A DNA stretch of 41,424 bases from Oscillospiraceae bacterium (GCA_017541995.1 JAFXYD010000005.1:1-41424), one strand, 5' to 3'. Shown: positions 22,642 through 31,610, counted from the stretch's first letter. The notes: a model not told the origin generated them from the letters alone. Translations and numbers: made by a program.

Positions 22642-23571
22642 ATGGATTACGTCAAGTACATCATCATCGCGGCCATCGTCCTGGTGGTTCTGGGCATCCT
22701 GGCCAAGCACATCCACGTGGTCAAGCAGTCCCACGCCTACGTCATTGAGCGCCTTGGCGCCTTCCGCGCCGTCTGGGGCGTGGGCTTCCACGTCCTGACC
22801 CCCTTCATCGACCGCATCGCCAAGAAGGTCACCCTGAAGGAGCAGGTCCTGGACTATCCCCCCCAGCCCGTGATCACCAAGGATAACGTCACCATGCAAA
22901 TCGACACCGTGGTCTACTTCCAGATCACAGACCCCAAGCTCTACGCCTACGGCGTGGAGCAGCCCATGATCGCCATGGAGACCCTCACCGCCACCACCCT
23001 GCGTAACATCATCGGCGACCTGGAGCTGGACCAGACCCTCACCTCCCGCGACGTCATCAACACCAAGATGCGGGCCATTCTGGACGAGGCCACCGACCCC
23101 TGGGGCATCAAGGTCAACCGGGTGGAGCTGAAGAACATCCTGCCTCCCGCCGACATTCAGAACTCCATGGAGAAGCAGATGAAGGCCGAGCGTGACCGCC
23201 GCCAGGCCATTCTCCAGGCCGAGGGCCAGAAGCACTCCGCCATTCTGGTGGCCGAGGGCCAGAAGGAATCCGCCATTCTGAAGGCTAGCGCCGAGAAGGA
23301 GGCCGCCATTCTGAAGGCCGAGGCCGAGAAGCAGGCCGCCATCCTCAAGGCCGAGGGCCAGGCCCAGGCCATTCTGGCCGTGCAGAAGGCCACCGCGGAC
23401 TCTCTGAAGCTCCTGAACGAGGCCAACCCCAACGCCCAGGTCATCAAGCTGAAGTCTCTGGAGGCCATGCAGAAGGTGGCCGACGGCCAGGCCACCAAGC
23501 TCATCATCCCCTCCGACATGCAGGGCCTCGCCGCCCTGGCCGGCGGGCTGAAGGAGATTGTCAAGGACTGA
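22642..23571 (+). CDS. SPFH/band 7 domain protein (slipin/QmcA-like)
   Basis: The product has 309 residues. A single N-terminal membrane helix (about 5-21) is followed by the SPFH domain (VERLGAFRAVWGVGFHV, LDYPPQPVITKDNV, LRNIIGDLELDQTLTSRD). The coiled coil that follows contains five exact 11-residue repeats at 189-243, each starting AIL (AILQAEGQKHS to AILKAEGQAQA). The matching DNA at 23206-23370 is a 33-bp tandem array. It is likely a membrane scaffold organising lipid domains and proteases, paired with NfeD. A strong terminator follows. Confidence 0.92.
   Translation: MDYVKYIIIAAIVLVVLGILAKHIHVVKQSHAYVIERLGAFRAVWGVGFHVLTPFIDRIAKKVTLKEQVLDYPPQPVITKDNVTMQIDTVVYFQITDPKLYAYGVEQPMIAMETLTATTLRNIIGDLELDQTLTSRDVINTKMRAILDEATDPWGIKVNRVELKNILPPADIQNSMEKQMKAERDRRQAILQAEGQKHSAILVAEGQKESAILKASAEKEAAILKAEAEKQAAILKAEGQAQAILAVQKATADSLKLLNEANPNAQVIKLKSLEAMQKVADGQATKLIIPSDMQGLAALAGGLKEIVKD
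23206..23370 (+). repeat. 33-bp tandem repeats within the SPFH gene
   Basis: Five in-frame copies begin GCCATTCT or GCCATCCT and encode 11-residue coiled-coil units. Copy number could vary between strains. Confidence 0.8.
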
Positions 23572-23587
23572 TCCCCTCCCCTCATAG

Positions 23588-23614
23588 AAAAAGCGCCCGA
23601 TCCGGGCGCTTTTT
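23588..23614 (+). terminator. Terminator after SPFH gene
   Basis: AAAAAGCGCCCG-AT-CGGGCGCTTTTT, a classic stem with a T tract. Confidence 0.9.
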
Positions 23615-23660
23615 CTGTGGGCTGGGGCGGCAATTCTGCCGTCGCGGCGCAGATCTCTCT

Positions 23661-23688
23661 TTGCTTTTTGCCGGATCTGTGGTATAAT
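23661..23688 (+). promoter_or_regulatory. Promoter of the MalY-type gene
   Basis: TTGCTT, 16 bases, then TATAAT, 30 bases before the ATG. Confidence 0.65.
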
Positions 23689-23718
23689 AGGGACAAATCT
23701 CAAGGACAGGAGGCTGCC

Positions 23719-24930
23719 ATGCGTTACGATTTCACCACCCTGCCGGACCGGCGGGGGAAGGACGCCATCGCGGTGGATATGGTGGGCCAGCCCGGGGGCT
23801 TTGCTCCGGCGGGGCCCAAGGAGGGCTTTTCTCTGATCCCCATGTGGGTGGCGGACATGAATTTTCTGGCCTGCCCGGCCATTCAGGAGGCGGTGATCCG
23901 GCGGACGGAGCACCCGGCCTTCGGCTACTTCGAGCCCTCGGAGGCTTACTACCGCAGCATCATCGACTGGCAGCGGCTCCGCAACGGGGTCAGCGGCCTG
24001 GAAAAAAAGCACATCGGCTACGAAAACGGCGTGCTGGGAGGCGTGATCTCCACCCTGAACGTGCTCTGCTCCCGGGGCGACCCGGTGCTGGTTCAGAGCC
24101 CCACCTACGTGGGCTTCACCCACGTGCTGGAGAACAACGGCTACGAGATCGTCCACAACCCCATGTACCGGGACGAGCAGGGGGTGTGGCGCCTCGACTA
24201 CGAGGACATGGAGCGCAAAATCGTGGACAGGCACATCCACGCCACGATTTTTTGCAGCCCCCACAATCCCTGCGGCCGGGTCTGGGAGCGCTGGGAGCTT
24301 GAGCGGGCCCTGGAGATCTTTGAGAAGCACGGGGTCTGGGTGGTCTCCGACGAGATCTGGTCCGATCTGACCCTGGCGGACCACAGGCACATCCCCACCC
24401 AGTCCGTGAGCCCCTGGGCCCGGGAGCACACGGCGGCCATGTACGCCCCCTCCAAGACCTTCAACCTGGCGGGCCTCGTCGGCAGCTACCACGTCATCTA
24501 CAACGACTGGCTCCGGGACCGGCAGGCCAAGGAGAGCTCCCTGTGCCACTACAATTCCATGAACGTGCTGTCCATGCACGCCCTGATCGGCGCCTACGGC
24601 GAGGCCGGGCAGCTCTGGGTGGACGAGCTGCGGCAGGTGCTGACGGAGAACGTCGATTTCGCGTATGATTTCATCCGGGAGCGCTTCGCGGGCGTCAGCC
24701 TGATGAAGCCCCAGGGGACCTATATGCTCTTCCTCCACTGCGAGGCCTGGTGCAGATCCCACGGCAGGACCCCGGAGGAACTGCAAAAGCTGGGCACCGA
24801 CGTGGGGGTGGCCTGGCAGGACGGCGGCATGTTCCTGGATCCCTGGGGCATCCGCATGAACCTGGCCCTGCCCAAGGCGGTGGTCCGGGAGGCCTTCGAG
24901 CGCCTGGACCGATACGTATTCAACGCCTGA
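23719..24930 (+). CDS. PLP-dependent C-S lyase/aminotransferase, MalY/PatB family
   Basis: The product has 403 residues. The N-terminus YDFTTLPDRRGKDAIAVDM and PMWVADMNF are the MalY/PatB hallmarks. The pyridoxal lysine is K246 in YAPSKTFNLAGL, and CSPHNPCGRVW and VVSDEIWSDL provide the other cofactor contacts. Family members cleave cystathionine or cysteine to pyruvate, ammonia and a thiol. ATG 23719 has CAGGAGG upstream. It stands alone between terminators. Confidence 0.9.
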   Translation: MRYDFTTLPDRRGKDAIAVDMVGQPGGFAPAGPKEGFSLIPMWVADMNFLACPAIQEAVIRRTEHPAFGYFEPSEAYYRSIIDWQRLRNGVSGLEKKHIGYENGVLGGVISTLNVLCSRGDPVLVQSPTYVGFTHVLENNGYEIVHNPMYRDEQGVWRLDYEDMERKIVDRHIHATIFCSPHNPCGRVWERWELERALEIFEKHGVWVVSDEIWSDLTLADHRHIPTQSVSPWAREHTAAMYAPSKTFNLAGLVGSYHVIYNDWLRDRQAKESSLCHYNSMNVLSMHALIGAYGEAGQLWVDELRQVLTENVDFAYDFIRERFAGVSLMKPQGTYMLFLHCEAWCRSHGRTPEELQKLGTDVGVAWQDGGMFLDPWGIRMNLALPKAVVREAFERLDRYVFNA

Positions 24931-24938
24931 GCAGGCGC

Positions 24939-24973
24939 AAAAAGAGGCAGGAGCCGGGCTCCTGCCTCTTTTC
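24939..24973. terminator. Bidirectional terminator between MalY-type and MATE genes
   Basis: AAAAGAGGCAGGAGC and its complement form the stem around CGG, with A and T tracts on both sides. Its end touches the MATE stop region. Confidence 0.88.
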
Positions 24974-26339
24974 ATTTTGCGTCCAGCACCAGGCTGCCCC
25001 GCTGCCGCCAGCTGCCCTTGCGGTAGTAGAGGTACATCACCAGACTGGTGAGGGTCCAGGACACCGGATAGCAGAGGCAGAGGACGAAGAGGGTGTGGAT
25101 CCGGGCGAAGAGGGTCCAGATCCAGAGCATCCGCATCAGGCAGATCCCCAGGCCGATGATGATCACCGGGCGCACCGCGTCGCCGCTGCCCCGGAGCACC
25201 GCCGAGAGCACCTCGATCACTACCCAGGTAAAGTACCAGGGCACGAAGTAGATCATCATGAGCCAGGTGGTGTCCCGCACCGCCTGGTCCTCCGTCAGAA
25301 TGAAGAGCAGCGGCCGCCCCGTCAGCATAATCAGGCCGCTGAGGCTCACGGTGATGACGGTGGAGAGGATCATGCCCTCCTTGACGCAGAGCTTCACCCG
25401 ATCCTCCCGGCCAGCCCCCCGGTTCTGGCCCACGAAGCTGGTGATGGCCGCCCCCAGGGCGTTGCTGACGGCCCAGAAGATGCCGTCGGTCTTGCCCGTC
25501 ATGGCCCAGGAGGCCACCACCACGGTGCCCAGGGAGTTGACGCCCACCTGGATGATCATGTTGGAGACGGCGTACATGGAGGACTGCAGCCCCGCCGGGA
25601 TACCCAGGCGCAGCATGTTTTTCAGATACAGGCCGTGGAGCTTCAGCTCCCGGAGGGAGAGGCGGTAGCTCTCCTTGGTGCACAGCAGCTTCCAGGTCAG
25701 CAGACCCATGTTCAGCACCTGGGCCAGCACCGTGGCCACGGCGACCCCCGCGGTGCCCCAGCCGAAGACCAGGACGAAGAGGACGTCCAGCAGGATATTC
25801 GTGACGCAGCCCGCCACCATGTAGGCAAAGGGACTGACGGAGTCCCCCACCGCCCGGAGCATATTGGACTCCATGTTCAGCACCAGGATGAAGGGCACGC
25901 CCACGAAATAGATCCGCAGATAGAGAATGGCGTCGGGCAGGGTGTCCGCCGGGGTGTTCAGCAGCCGGAGCATGGCCGGGGCGAATACCACCCCCAGGCA
26001 GCCCAGGACCACGCCGATCAGGGCAAAAACCGCGATGGCGTTTCCGGCGGCCAGCCGCACGTCCCGCTCCCGGCCCGCCCCGTAGACCTGGGCGATGACC
26101 ACCGAGGCCCCGGAGGTGATGGCCACGAAGAAGCCGATGAGCAGATTGATGATCTGGGCCGAGCTGCCCCCCACGGCAGCCAGGGCCACGGTGCCCACGA
26201 AGCGGCCCACGATGAGGCCGTCCACGGCGTTATAGAGCTGTTGGATACAGGTTCCGGCGGCGATGGGCAGGAAGAACAGCAGCAGCTTCTTCCACACCAC
26301 GCCCTCCGTCAGATCCCTGCGGGATACTTTTTGTTTCAT
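24972..26339 (-). CDS. MATE family efflux transporter
   Basis: The product has 455 residues with about 12 hydrophobic segments. The N-terminal half begins LLLFFLPIAAGTCIQQLYNAVDGLIVGRFVG, and the related motif in the second half is IPAGLQSSMYAVSNMIIQVGVNSLG, the internal repeat of MATE pumps. It exports cationic drugs or metabolites using a Na+ or H+ gradient; the substrate is unknown. No good promoter is obvious just upstream; the tRNA-Ser gene and its terminator precede it on the same strand. Confidence 0.9.
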   Translation of the reverse strand: MKQKVSRRDLTEGVVWKKLLLFFLPIAAGTCIQQLYNAVDGLIVGRFVGTVALAAVGGSSAQIINLLIGFFVAITSGASVVIAQVYGAGRERDVRLAAGNAIAVFALIGVVLGCLGVVFAPAMLRLLNTPADTLPDAILYLRIYFVGVPFILVLNMESNMLRAVGDSVSPFAYMVAGCVTNILLDVLFVLVFGWGTAGVAVATVLAQVLNMGLLTWKLLCTKESYRLSLRELKLHGLYLKNMLRLGIPAGLQSSMYAVSNMIIQVGVNSLGTVVVASWAMTGKTDGIFWAVSNALGAAITSFVGQNRGAGREDRVKLCVKEGMILSTVITVSLSGLIMLTGRPLLFILTEDQAVRDTTWLMMIYFVPWYFTWVVIEVLSAVLRGSGDAVRPVIIIGLGICLMRMLWIWTLFARIHTLFVLCLCYPVSWTLTSLVMYLYYRKGSWRQRGSLVLDAK

Positions 26340-26397
26340 GGCTATATGTCTTTCTCTTTGAAATCAATAACGCAGCGCAAAAAACGCGGTATCATGG

Positions 26398-26424
26398 AAA
26401 AAACCGCCAAAAAGGCGGTTTTTT
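26398..26424 (-). terminator. Terminator after tRNA-Ser
   Basis: AAAAAACCGCC-AAAAA-GGCGGTTTTTT, immediately after the encoded CCA end on the minus strand. It may also shield the MATE gene from read-through. Confidence 0.88.
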
Positions 26425-26426
26425 CA

Positions 26427-26518
26427 TGGCGGAGTGGGAGGGATTCGAACCCTCGGTACGCTTTTGACGTACACACGATTTCCAGTCGTGCTCGTTATGA
26501 CCGCTTCGATACCACTCC
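26427..26518 (-). tRNA. tRNA-Ser, anticodon GGA, CCA end encoded
   Basis: On the minus strand the acceptor stem GGAGTGG (26512-26518) pairs with CCACTCC (26431-26437), followed by discriminator G and CCA. The anticodon arm CACGA-CTGGAAA-TCGTG carries GGA. A long variable arm (TGTACGTCAAAAGCGTAC) and the T arm GAGGGTTCGAATCCCTC confirm a class II serine tRNA. It reads UCC and UCU codons. Confidence 0.96.
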
Positions 26519-26585
26519 ATCTTCAATTGTCCGCGGCGGTCGCCCCCGCTTCGGCCTGAACGTGGTCGGGCGCTCAAGCTCAGTT

Positions 26586-26614
26586 AGTATATAACAAAAC
26601 TGTCCGTTTGTCAA
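26586..26614 (-). promoter_or_regulatory. Promoter of tRNA-Ser
   Basis: On the minus strand, TTGACA, 17 bases, then TATACT. The transcript would carry a GC-rich leader of about 60 bases that is removed during maturation. Confidence 0.82.
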
Positions 26615-26697
26615 CAGTTTTTTTCACGAATTATGAAAATCCATTTTTCCGGGGGCGTCGCTCCACCGACAGGCGAGCCCATTCGCCTGTCGCGCCA

Positions 26698-26726
26698 TTG
26701 CGTTTCTGAGAGTTCTGCCCTATAAT
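26698..26726 (+). promoter_or_regulatory. Promoter of the XRE-TPR gene
   Basis: TTGCGT, 17 bases, then TATAAT, 43 bases before the ATG. Confidence 0.78.
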
Positions 26727-26769
26727 AAGGCCGTAAGCAAAAAACAAAACCAAACAGGAGGAACACATC

Positions 26770-27804
26770 ATGGAACTTGGCAAAAAGATTCGCAGGCTCC
26801 GCTTCAAGGCAGGGCTCACCCAGGAGCAGCTGGCGGAGAAGCTGGGCCTCGGCGCCCAGGCGGTGTCCAAATGGGAGACCGGCGCCGCCCTGCCGGACAT
26901 CACCCTGCTGCCCGTTCTGGCGGAGACCTTCGGCGTCAGCATCGACGAGCTTTTCGATCTCAGCGCGGAGCAGCGGCTCAACCGCATTGAGAACAGCCTG
27001 GACATCGAGAAGAACCTGCCCCAGGAGCTCTTCCGGGAGTATGAGGACTTTCTGAAGGAGCAGCTGGGGGACAAGACCCACCAAAAGCGGGCCACGGAGC
27101 TGCTGGCCTATCTCTACTGGCACCGGATGTACGCCGACGCGGAGCGGGTCAGCCGCTGGGCCAAGGAGGCCATCCGCAGAGCCCCCAACGAAAAGGGCTG
27201 CCAGTATATGCTGCAGATGACCGGGAACTACACCGTCTGGGACTGGAACATGGGCAACCACCACAAGGCCATCGACTTCTACCGGGAGCTGGCGGAGGCC
27301 AACCCCGGCATGAAGATGCCCCTGTACGACCTGATCGAAAACCTGCTGGCGGACCACCGGGCCGACGAGGCGGAGCACTATCTGGGCCTGCTGGATAAGG
27401 TGGAGGACGCCAACCCCGTGCTGAAGGACGTCTATCGGGCCCACATCGCCCTGGCCCGCTTCGACGAGCCCACGGCAGACCGGATTATGGAGGCGCTGGT
27501 GCAGGCCCATCCCGACGACTCCGGCTATCTCTTTGAGGCCGCCCAGTACTACGCCCGCAAGTGCCAGTACGACAAGGCCATCGAATACTACGAGGCCTCC
27601 TTTGAGAAGACCCCCCGGAAGCCCCGCTTCCAGGACGAGCTCATGGGCATTGCGGACATCTGGGAGATCCGGGGCGATTACCGGAAGGCTGCCGAGACCT
27701 ATGACCGGATCGTGAAGCTGCTGGAGCAGGAATGGGGCCTCACCGAGGAGGTGGAGCTGCAGACGGCCAAGGCTGAGCTGGCCCGGCTCCAGGCAAAAAT
27801 CTGA
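26770..27804 (+). CDS. XRE family regulator with tetratricopeptide-like C-terminus
   Basis: The product has 344 residues. Residues 1-65 are a complete XRE helix-turn-helix (IRRLRFKAGLTQEQLAEKLG...VSKWETGAALPDI). The rest is helical with repeat-like segments such as KAIDFYRELAEANPG and KAIEYYEASFEKTP, a TPR-type sensor. This is the common one-component layout in Clostridia, where the C-terminus senses a peptide or metabolite. It is transcribed away from tRNA-Ser and ends at a bidirectional terminator. Its targets are unknown. AGGAGG precedes the ATG. Confidence 0.87.
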   Translation: MELGKKIRRLRFKAGLTQEQLAEKLGLGAQAVSKWETGAALPDITLLPVLAETFGVSIDELFDLSAEQRLNRIENSLDIEKNLPQELFREYEDFLKEQLGDKTHQKRATELLAYLYWHRMYADAERVSRWAKEAIRRAPNEKGCQYMLQMTGNYTVWDWNMGNHHKAIDFYRELAEANPGMKMPLYDLIENLLADHRADEAEHYLGLLDKVEDANPVLKDVYRAHIALARFDEPTADRIMEALVQAHPDDSGYLFEAAQYYARKCQYDKAIEYYEASFEKTPRKPRFQDELMGIADIWEIRGDYRKAAETYDRIVKLLEQEWGLTEEVELQTAKAELARLQAKI

Positions 27805-27818
27805 TGCTCCATAAGCGC

Positions 27819-27852
27819 AAAGCAGGAGAACGCCCACGCGTTCTCCTGCTTT
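27819..27852. terminator. Bidirectional terminator
   Basis: AAAGCAGGAGAACGC-CCAC-GCGTTCTCCTGCTTT, between the XRE gene and the convergent lipase-like gene. Confidence 0.9.
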
Positions 27853-27867
27853 CCTGTTCCGCGGCCC

Positions 27868-28632
27868 TCAGCGCTCCGGCAGCTCCCGGTAGAGGGCCGG
27901 GTCGTCGTAGTGGGTGTGATAGCGCCGCGGCTGCATCAGCCGGAGCAGGCTGCGCTTCCGCGAGCTGACCCAGACCCGGCGGATGTCGGTGCAGCCCCGG
28001 AAGGGGGGCATATAGCCGACAATGTCGTTGTGATCCGCAAAGTTCTCGCAGGAGGCGCAGACAGAGCCCAGGTAGCGGGCCAGCAGCTCCGCCTCCCCTG
28101 CCCTGGCCCGGAAGGGCTTTACGCTGCCGTAGGTGATGAGCCGGGACCGGAGGCCGAAGTTGTAGTTCAGATCCTGGGCGCAGAGTATGGCCTGGCCGGA
28201 GCCCAGGGACCAGCCGATGATCTCCGTCTCCGCCGTGGGATGGGCCTCATGGAGGAGCTGCCATTGGGCCCGGACCTGCCGTTTGGCCGCCAGATACATC
28301 TCCGCCCAGCCCCGGTGGACCCGCAGCTGCAGGGGCCTGTCCTCGAAGGAAATGGCGTCGTAGTAATTGGCCGCGAACTCAAAATTGGCAATCCAGTCCA
28401 TAAACCCGGTGGTCTTCTGGAAGTGGATCTGGATCACGTCCCGCTCCGGGTCATAGCGGAAGGCGTAGTCCACCTCATGGCGCAGGCCCAGCAGCCGCCG
28501 GAGCGTACCGCGGCAGGGATAGGAAACGGTCTCGTATTCCAGGGGGCAGACGGCGCGCTCCGTGTGATTGTAGTTCTGCGAGGTATCCAGAAAATACTGC
28601 TCGTAGGGCAGTCGTTCATAGCGCCGTTCCAT
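27868..28632 (-). CDS. Lipase class 3/Mbeg1-like alpha/beta hydrolase
   Basis: The product has 254 residues. The nucleophile elbow is EIIGWSLGSGQA at about residue 140, followed by LITYGSVKPF and an acidic NDIVGYMPP segment; YHTHYDD near the end supplies a candidate His. This follows the order seen in class 3 lipases. No signal peptide is visible, so it would act in the cytoplasm. It is the last gene of the operon that starts at 31473, four bases after the ABC-2 permease stop. The substrate is unknown. Confidence 0.75.
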   Translation of the reverse strand: MERRYERLPYEQYFLDTSQNYNHTERAVCPLEYETVSYPCRGTLRRLLGLRHEVDYAFRYDPERDVIQIHFQKTTGFMDWIANFEFAANYYDAISFEDRPLQLRVHRGWAEMYLAAKRQVRAQWQLLHEAHPTAETEIIGWSLGSGQAILCAQDLNYNFGLRSRLITYGSVKPFRARAGEAELLARYLGSVCASCENFADHNDIVGYMPPFRGCTDIRRVWVSSRKRSLLRLMQPRRYHTHYDDPALYRELPER

Positions 28633-28636
28633 GGTC

Positions 28637-30253
28637 TTACACCGTCAGACGCTCGAAGCGCCGGGCGCCGGAGCCCCGAAGCCAGAGGAGCAGGGCCGCG
28701 TCGCCGGCCAGCAGCAGCAGGGCGCTGACGCTCATCCAGCCCGTGGCCCCCAGCTCCATGCCGAACCACAGATACAGGCCGCCCATGGCCAGCGCCAGGC
28801 TCATGCCGCCGATCATGGTGAAGGCCACGGCGGCGCTCTGCTTGATGGGGATCATCTCGTTGGTCCAGTTCAGATTGGCAAGCCGCAGCCCCAGGGCCAG
28901 CCCCAGCAGAGCCATCAGCAGCATGAAGAGCAGGGTGTTTGCCAGAATCAGCAGCCGCTGGGCCGTGGTCGCCGGGATCAGAAGGGCCACCACCAGGCCG
29001 CAGAAGAGGGTGGGCAGGGTGCTCAGCGCAAGCTGGAGGGTCAGCTTGGCCCGCAGGACCTGCCAGGCTGTCACCGGCAGGGATTGTACCAGCCAGATGC
29101 TCCGGCCCTCCAGAGACACGGAGGGCGCCGTGATGTCCACCATGAAGCTCATCATGCAGCAGGCCGCGCAGGCCAGCACCGGGAGGATCCCGGAGGCCGG
29201 CGAGAAGAAGGGCAGCTGGGCCAGCATGGCCATCAGCTCCTTCCCCTTGATCAGCAGGTAGATTCCCAGGCCCAGGAGGAAGAGCAGCCCCAGGCCGCAG
29301 TTGAGCATATAGCTGGGGCTGGAGCAGAAGCGATACCACTCCTTCCGCAGCAGGGCGGCGGAGGCGCTGCCCTGATGGGCAGCCTTTTCCCGGTAGACAG
29401 CCTTCTTCCCGCCGCCGGAGGCTGTGGCCACCGAAAGGAAGCTGCGGCGCAGCAGCAGCCACACCAGCCCCAGGAAGAGACCCACGGCCAGGGTCCAGAG
29501 CAGCATGGAAAGCCAGTCGCCCTCCCCCATGCGGCCAAAGTAGTAGATGGGGTTGACCGTCCCCCGGATCTCCTCGCCGTAGCCCATGACCTTCTCCAGC
29601 AGCTCTGGCAGATGGTTCATGAGGCGGAAGTACACCACGTAGTACAGCCCAAAAAAGGCCAGGGAGAAGAGCACGATGAGGAAGCTCTTATTCTTCAGCC
29701 GAAGACTGACCCGGGCCACCACCCAGCCCAGCAGGCAGGACAGGCCCAGGACCACCAGGGAGATCACCAGCACCCAGAGCAGGCCCCCCAGCAGCCGGGA
29801 CAGGCTGAAGCCGCACTGGATCAGCCCCACCACTACGGCAGGCAAAGACAGGGAGGCGGAGTAAAACAGGCCCATGAGGTACACGCCGCTCAGCCGGGAG
29901 AGGATGATATCCTTCAGCGGGATGGGCAGGGACAGCAGCAGGTCGTTATCCTTGGCCAGATACAGGCTGGAGTAGGTGCTGAATACGCTGCCCAGGACGC
30001 CGAAGAGGAGGGCCACAGCCCCGAAGAGCAGGTAATAGAGCCAGCCCAGGCCGGGCAGGGGCAGAAACTGCGTGCCCAGCATCCAGGCTCCCCAGCTGAA
30101 AAAGCCCACCAGATACACGATCAGAAAGATCCACAGGGCGATCATGCCCTTGCCGGGCCGGGTCATTTTCCCGTTTTTGCCCGCTTTTCTGCTGCGCAGG
30201 AAGCTCTGAAGCAGGATCTGCTTCAGCTCCTTTTTCACCAGTACCCTCAGCAT
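28637..30253 (-). CDS. ABC-2 type permease
   Basis: The product has 538 residues with about 12 hydrophobic helices (IALWIFLIVYLVGFFSWGAW, LLGGLLWVLVISLVVLGLSCL, and others). The motif YLAKDNDLLLSLPIP in the first half and WLVQSLPVTAWQVLRAK in the second are the related elements of large ABC-2 exporters of Firmicutes. It overlaps the ATPase gene by 7 bases, so the two form one transporter. The substrate is unknown. Confidence 0.87.
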   Translation of the reverse strand: MLRVLVKKELKQILLQSFLRSRKAGKNGKMTRPGKGMIALWIFLIVYLVGFFSWGAWMLGTQFLPLPGLGWLYYLLFGAVALLFGVLGSVFSTYSSLYLAKDNDLLLSLPIPLKDIILSRLSGVYLMGLFYSASLSLPAVVVGLIQCGFSLSRLLGGLLWVLVISLVVLGLSCLLGWVVARVSLRLKNKSFLIVLFSLAFFGLYYVVYFRLMNHLPELLEKVMGYGEEIRGTVNPIYYFGRMGEGDWLSMLLWTLAVGLFLGLVWLLLRRSFLSVATASGGGKKAVYREKAAHQGSASAALLRKEWYRFCSSPSYMLNCGLGLLFLLGLGIYLLIKGKELMAMLAQLPFFSPASGILPVLACAACCMMSFMVDITAPSVSLEGRSIWLVQSLPVTAWQVLRAKLTLQLALSTLPTLFCGLVVALLIPATTAQRLLILANTLLFMLLMALLGLALGLRLANLNWTNEMIPIKQSAAVAFTMIGGMSLALAMGGLYLWFGMELGATGWMSVSALLLLAGDAALLLWLRGSGARRFERLTV

Positions 30254-30960
30254 GACTCGCCCTCCAGCTCCAGGAAGACCTCCTCCAGAGAGTCGTCGCC
30301 CCGGACCTCCTCCATGGTGCCGGAACGGATGAGGCGGCCCTGCTTGATGATGGCCACCTTGTCGCAGAGCTTTTCCGCCACCTCCAGCACGTGGGTGGAG
30401 AAGAAAATGGCGCCGCCCCGGTCGCAGTGCTCCCGCATCATCTGCTTCAGCAGATGGGAGGCCTTGGGATCCAGGCCCACAAAGGGCTCGTCCATCAGAA
30501 TCAGCTTGGGCCGGTGGAGCCAGGCGGCAATGACCGCCAGCTTCTGCTTCATGCCGTGGGAGTAGGCGGAGATGGGCTGGGCCAGATCGGCGGTGAGCTC
30601 CAGCCGGTCCGCCAGCTCCCGGATCCGGGCGCGGCGCTCCTCCGCGCTGACGCCGAAGACGTCCGCGATGAAGTTCAGATACTTGATGCCCGTCATGAAC
30701 TCATACAGATCCGGGTTGTCGGGGATGTAGGCCAGCTCTGCCTTGCAGCCGATGGGATCCTGCTTCAGATCCCGCCCGTGGATGCGGATGCTGCCGCTGT
30801 CAAATTGCAGGATGCCCACCGCGGCCTTCAGGGTGGTGGTCTTGCCGGCTCCGTTGTGGCCGATAAAGCCATAAATCTCCCCAGGGGCGATATGCAGGCT
30901 CAGATCGTCCACCGCCAGCTTGTCTCCGTAGCGTTTGGTCAGATGTTCAATGTTCAGCAT
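30247..30960 (-). CDS. ABC transporter ATP-binding protein
   Basis: The product has 237 residues. Walker A is GHNGAGKTTTLK near residue 35; the signature is weak but present as ISAYSHGMKQKL; Walker B is LILMDEPFVGLDP; the switch His is in FFSTHVLEV. The LDPKASHL pattern is typical of ABC-2 partners (CcmA type). It pairs with the permease that overlaps it downstream. Confidence 0.93.
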   Translation of the reverse strand: MLNIEHLTKRYGDKLAVDDLSLHIAPGEIYGFIGHNGAGKTTTLKAAVGILQFDSGSIRIHGRDLKQDPIGCKAELAYIPDNPDLYEFMTGIKYLNFIADVFGVSAEERRARIRELADRLELTADLAQPISAYSHGMKQKLAVIAAWLHRPKLILMDEPFVGLDPKASHLLKQMMREHCDRGGAIFFSTHVLEVAEKLCDKVAIIKQGRLIRSGTMEEVRGDDSLEEVFLELEGESC

Positions 30961-30981
30961 AGCTGCTCCTTTCCGCCGGGC

Positions 30982-31473
30982 CTATCCCAGCGTGACAATC
31001 GGTATGGTTTCCACCTCGGGTTTGGGCAGGGTCTCCCCGGTCTGACGGCTCAGGCTGCCCAGGCCGAAGACCAGCAGCAGCACCACCAGCGCCATCAGCG
31101 CCGCCGCCGCCAGAATCCGGGTCACCTTGCTCTTGTTGCGGGTGCTGTATTTTCTTTGAAGCGCGGCGTCATATTTGTCATAGAACGCCCGCTGCTGCGC
31201 GCCCTTGGAGGGCTCGTCCCCGGCAGCCTGCGCCGCGGCGTCCGGCTCCTCCTCCAGGACTCCCAGATTCACCGTTCCAAAGTCGTTGTAATGCCGCCGG
31301 ACGGTGTGCGAGGGGCTGTCTTCCCTGTCGCCGCGGGGGCTGTCGTGAGGCCGGCTGTGCCCGCCGCTGTGATGCGGAGCCGCCGCGTGCTCCCCCTCCG
31401 GCGCTTCGGCGCCGGGCCGGGGGCGGCGCTTCATCTGCACCACCGTCATGGTAAACTGTTCTTCCTCGGCCAT
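30982..31473 (-). CDS. Hypothetical protein with one C-terminal membrane helix
   Basis: The product has 163 residues. ATG 31473 was chosen because AAGGAG lies about 8 bases upstream; the ATG at 31497 has none. Residues 20-60 are His/Arg/Pro-rich and probably disordered (PHHSGGHSRPHDSPRGDRED). A single helix (ILAAAALMALVVLLLVFGLG) lies near the C-terminus, leaving a short extracellular tail. I do not recognise the family. It heads the ABC operon, 21 bases before the ATPase gene. Confidence 0.7.
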   Translation of the reverse strand: MAEEEQFTMTVVQMKRRPRPGAEAPEGEHAAAPHHSGGHSRPHDSPRGDREDSPSHTVRRHYNDFGTVNLGVLEEEPDAAAQAAGDEPSKGAQQRAFYDKYDAALQRKYSTRNKSKVTRILAAAALMALVVLLLVFGLGSLSRQTGETLPKPEVETIPIVTLG

Positions 31474-31505
31474 GGCAAATCTCCTTGAAACCTTCATTTT
31501 TTCTT

Positions 31506-31534
31506 ATTATATCGGATGAGGCGCGGAAATGCAA
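31506..31534 (-). promoter_or_regulatory. Promoter of the ABC-2/lipase operon
   Basis: On the minus strand, TTGCAT, 17 bases, then TATAAT. Confidence 0.82.
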
Positions 31535-31581
31535 GCAGTATTCACAGCTTTTCGGGATTTCCCGGCGCGGCGTATTTTGGA

Positions 31582-31610
31582 TTGCAATTGGCCGCTTTCT
31601 CTGGTATAAT
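31582..31610 (+). promoter_or_regulatory. Promoter of the shikimate operon
   Basis: TTGCAA, 17 bases, then TATAAT, about 32 bases before the proposed GTG start. No attenuator or T-box is visible in the short leader. Confidence 0.82.

Noticed and set aside
22624..25683. A very long open frame (over 1,000 codons) on the minus strand, and similar long antisense frames at 2979-4547, 4631-6367, 7068-8489, 28631-30565 and 31178-33043
   Set aside because: They lie opposite well-identified genes, are rich in Gly, His, Pro, Arg and Gln with no recognisable domain, and come from the strong third-position GC bias of the true genes.
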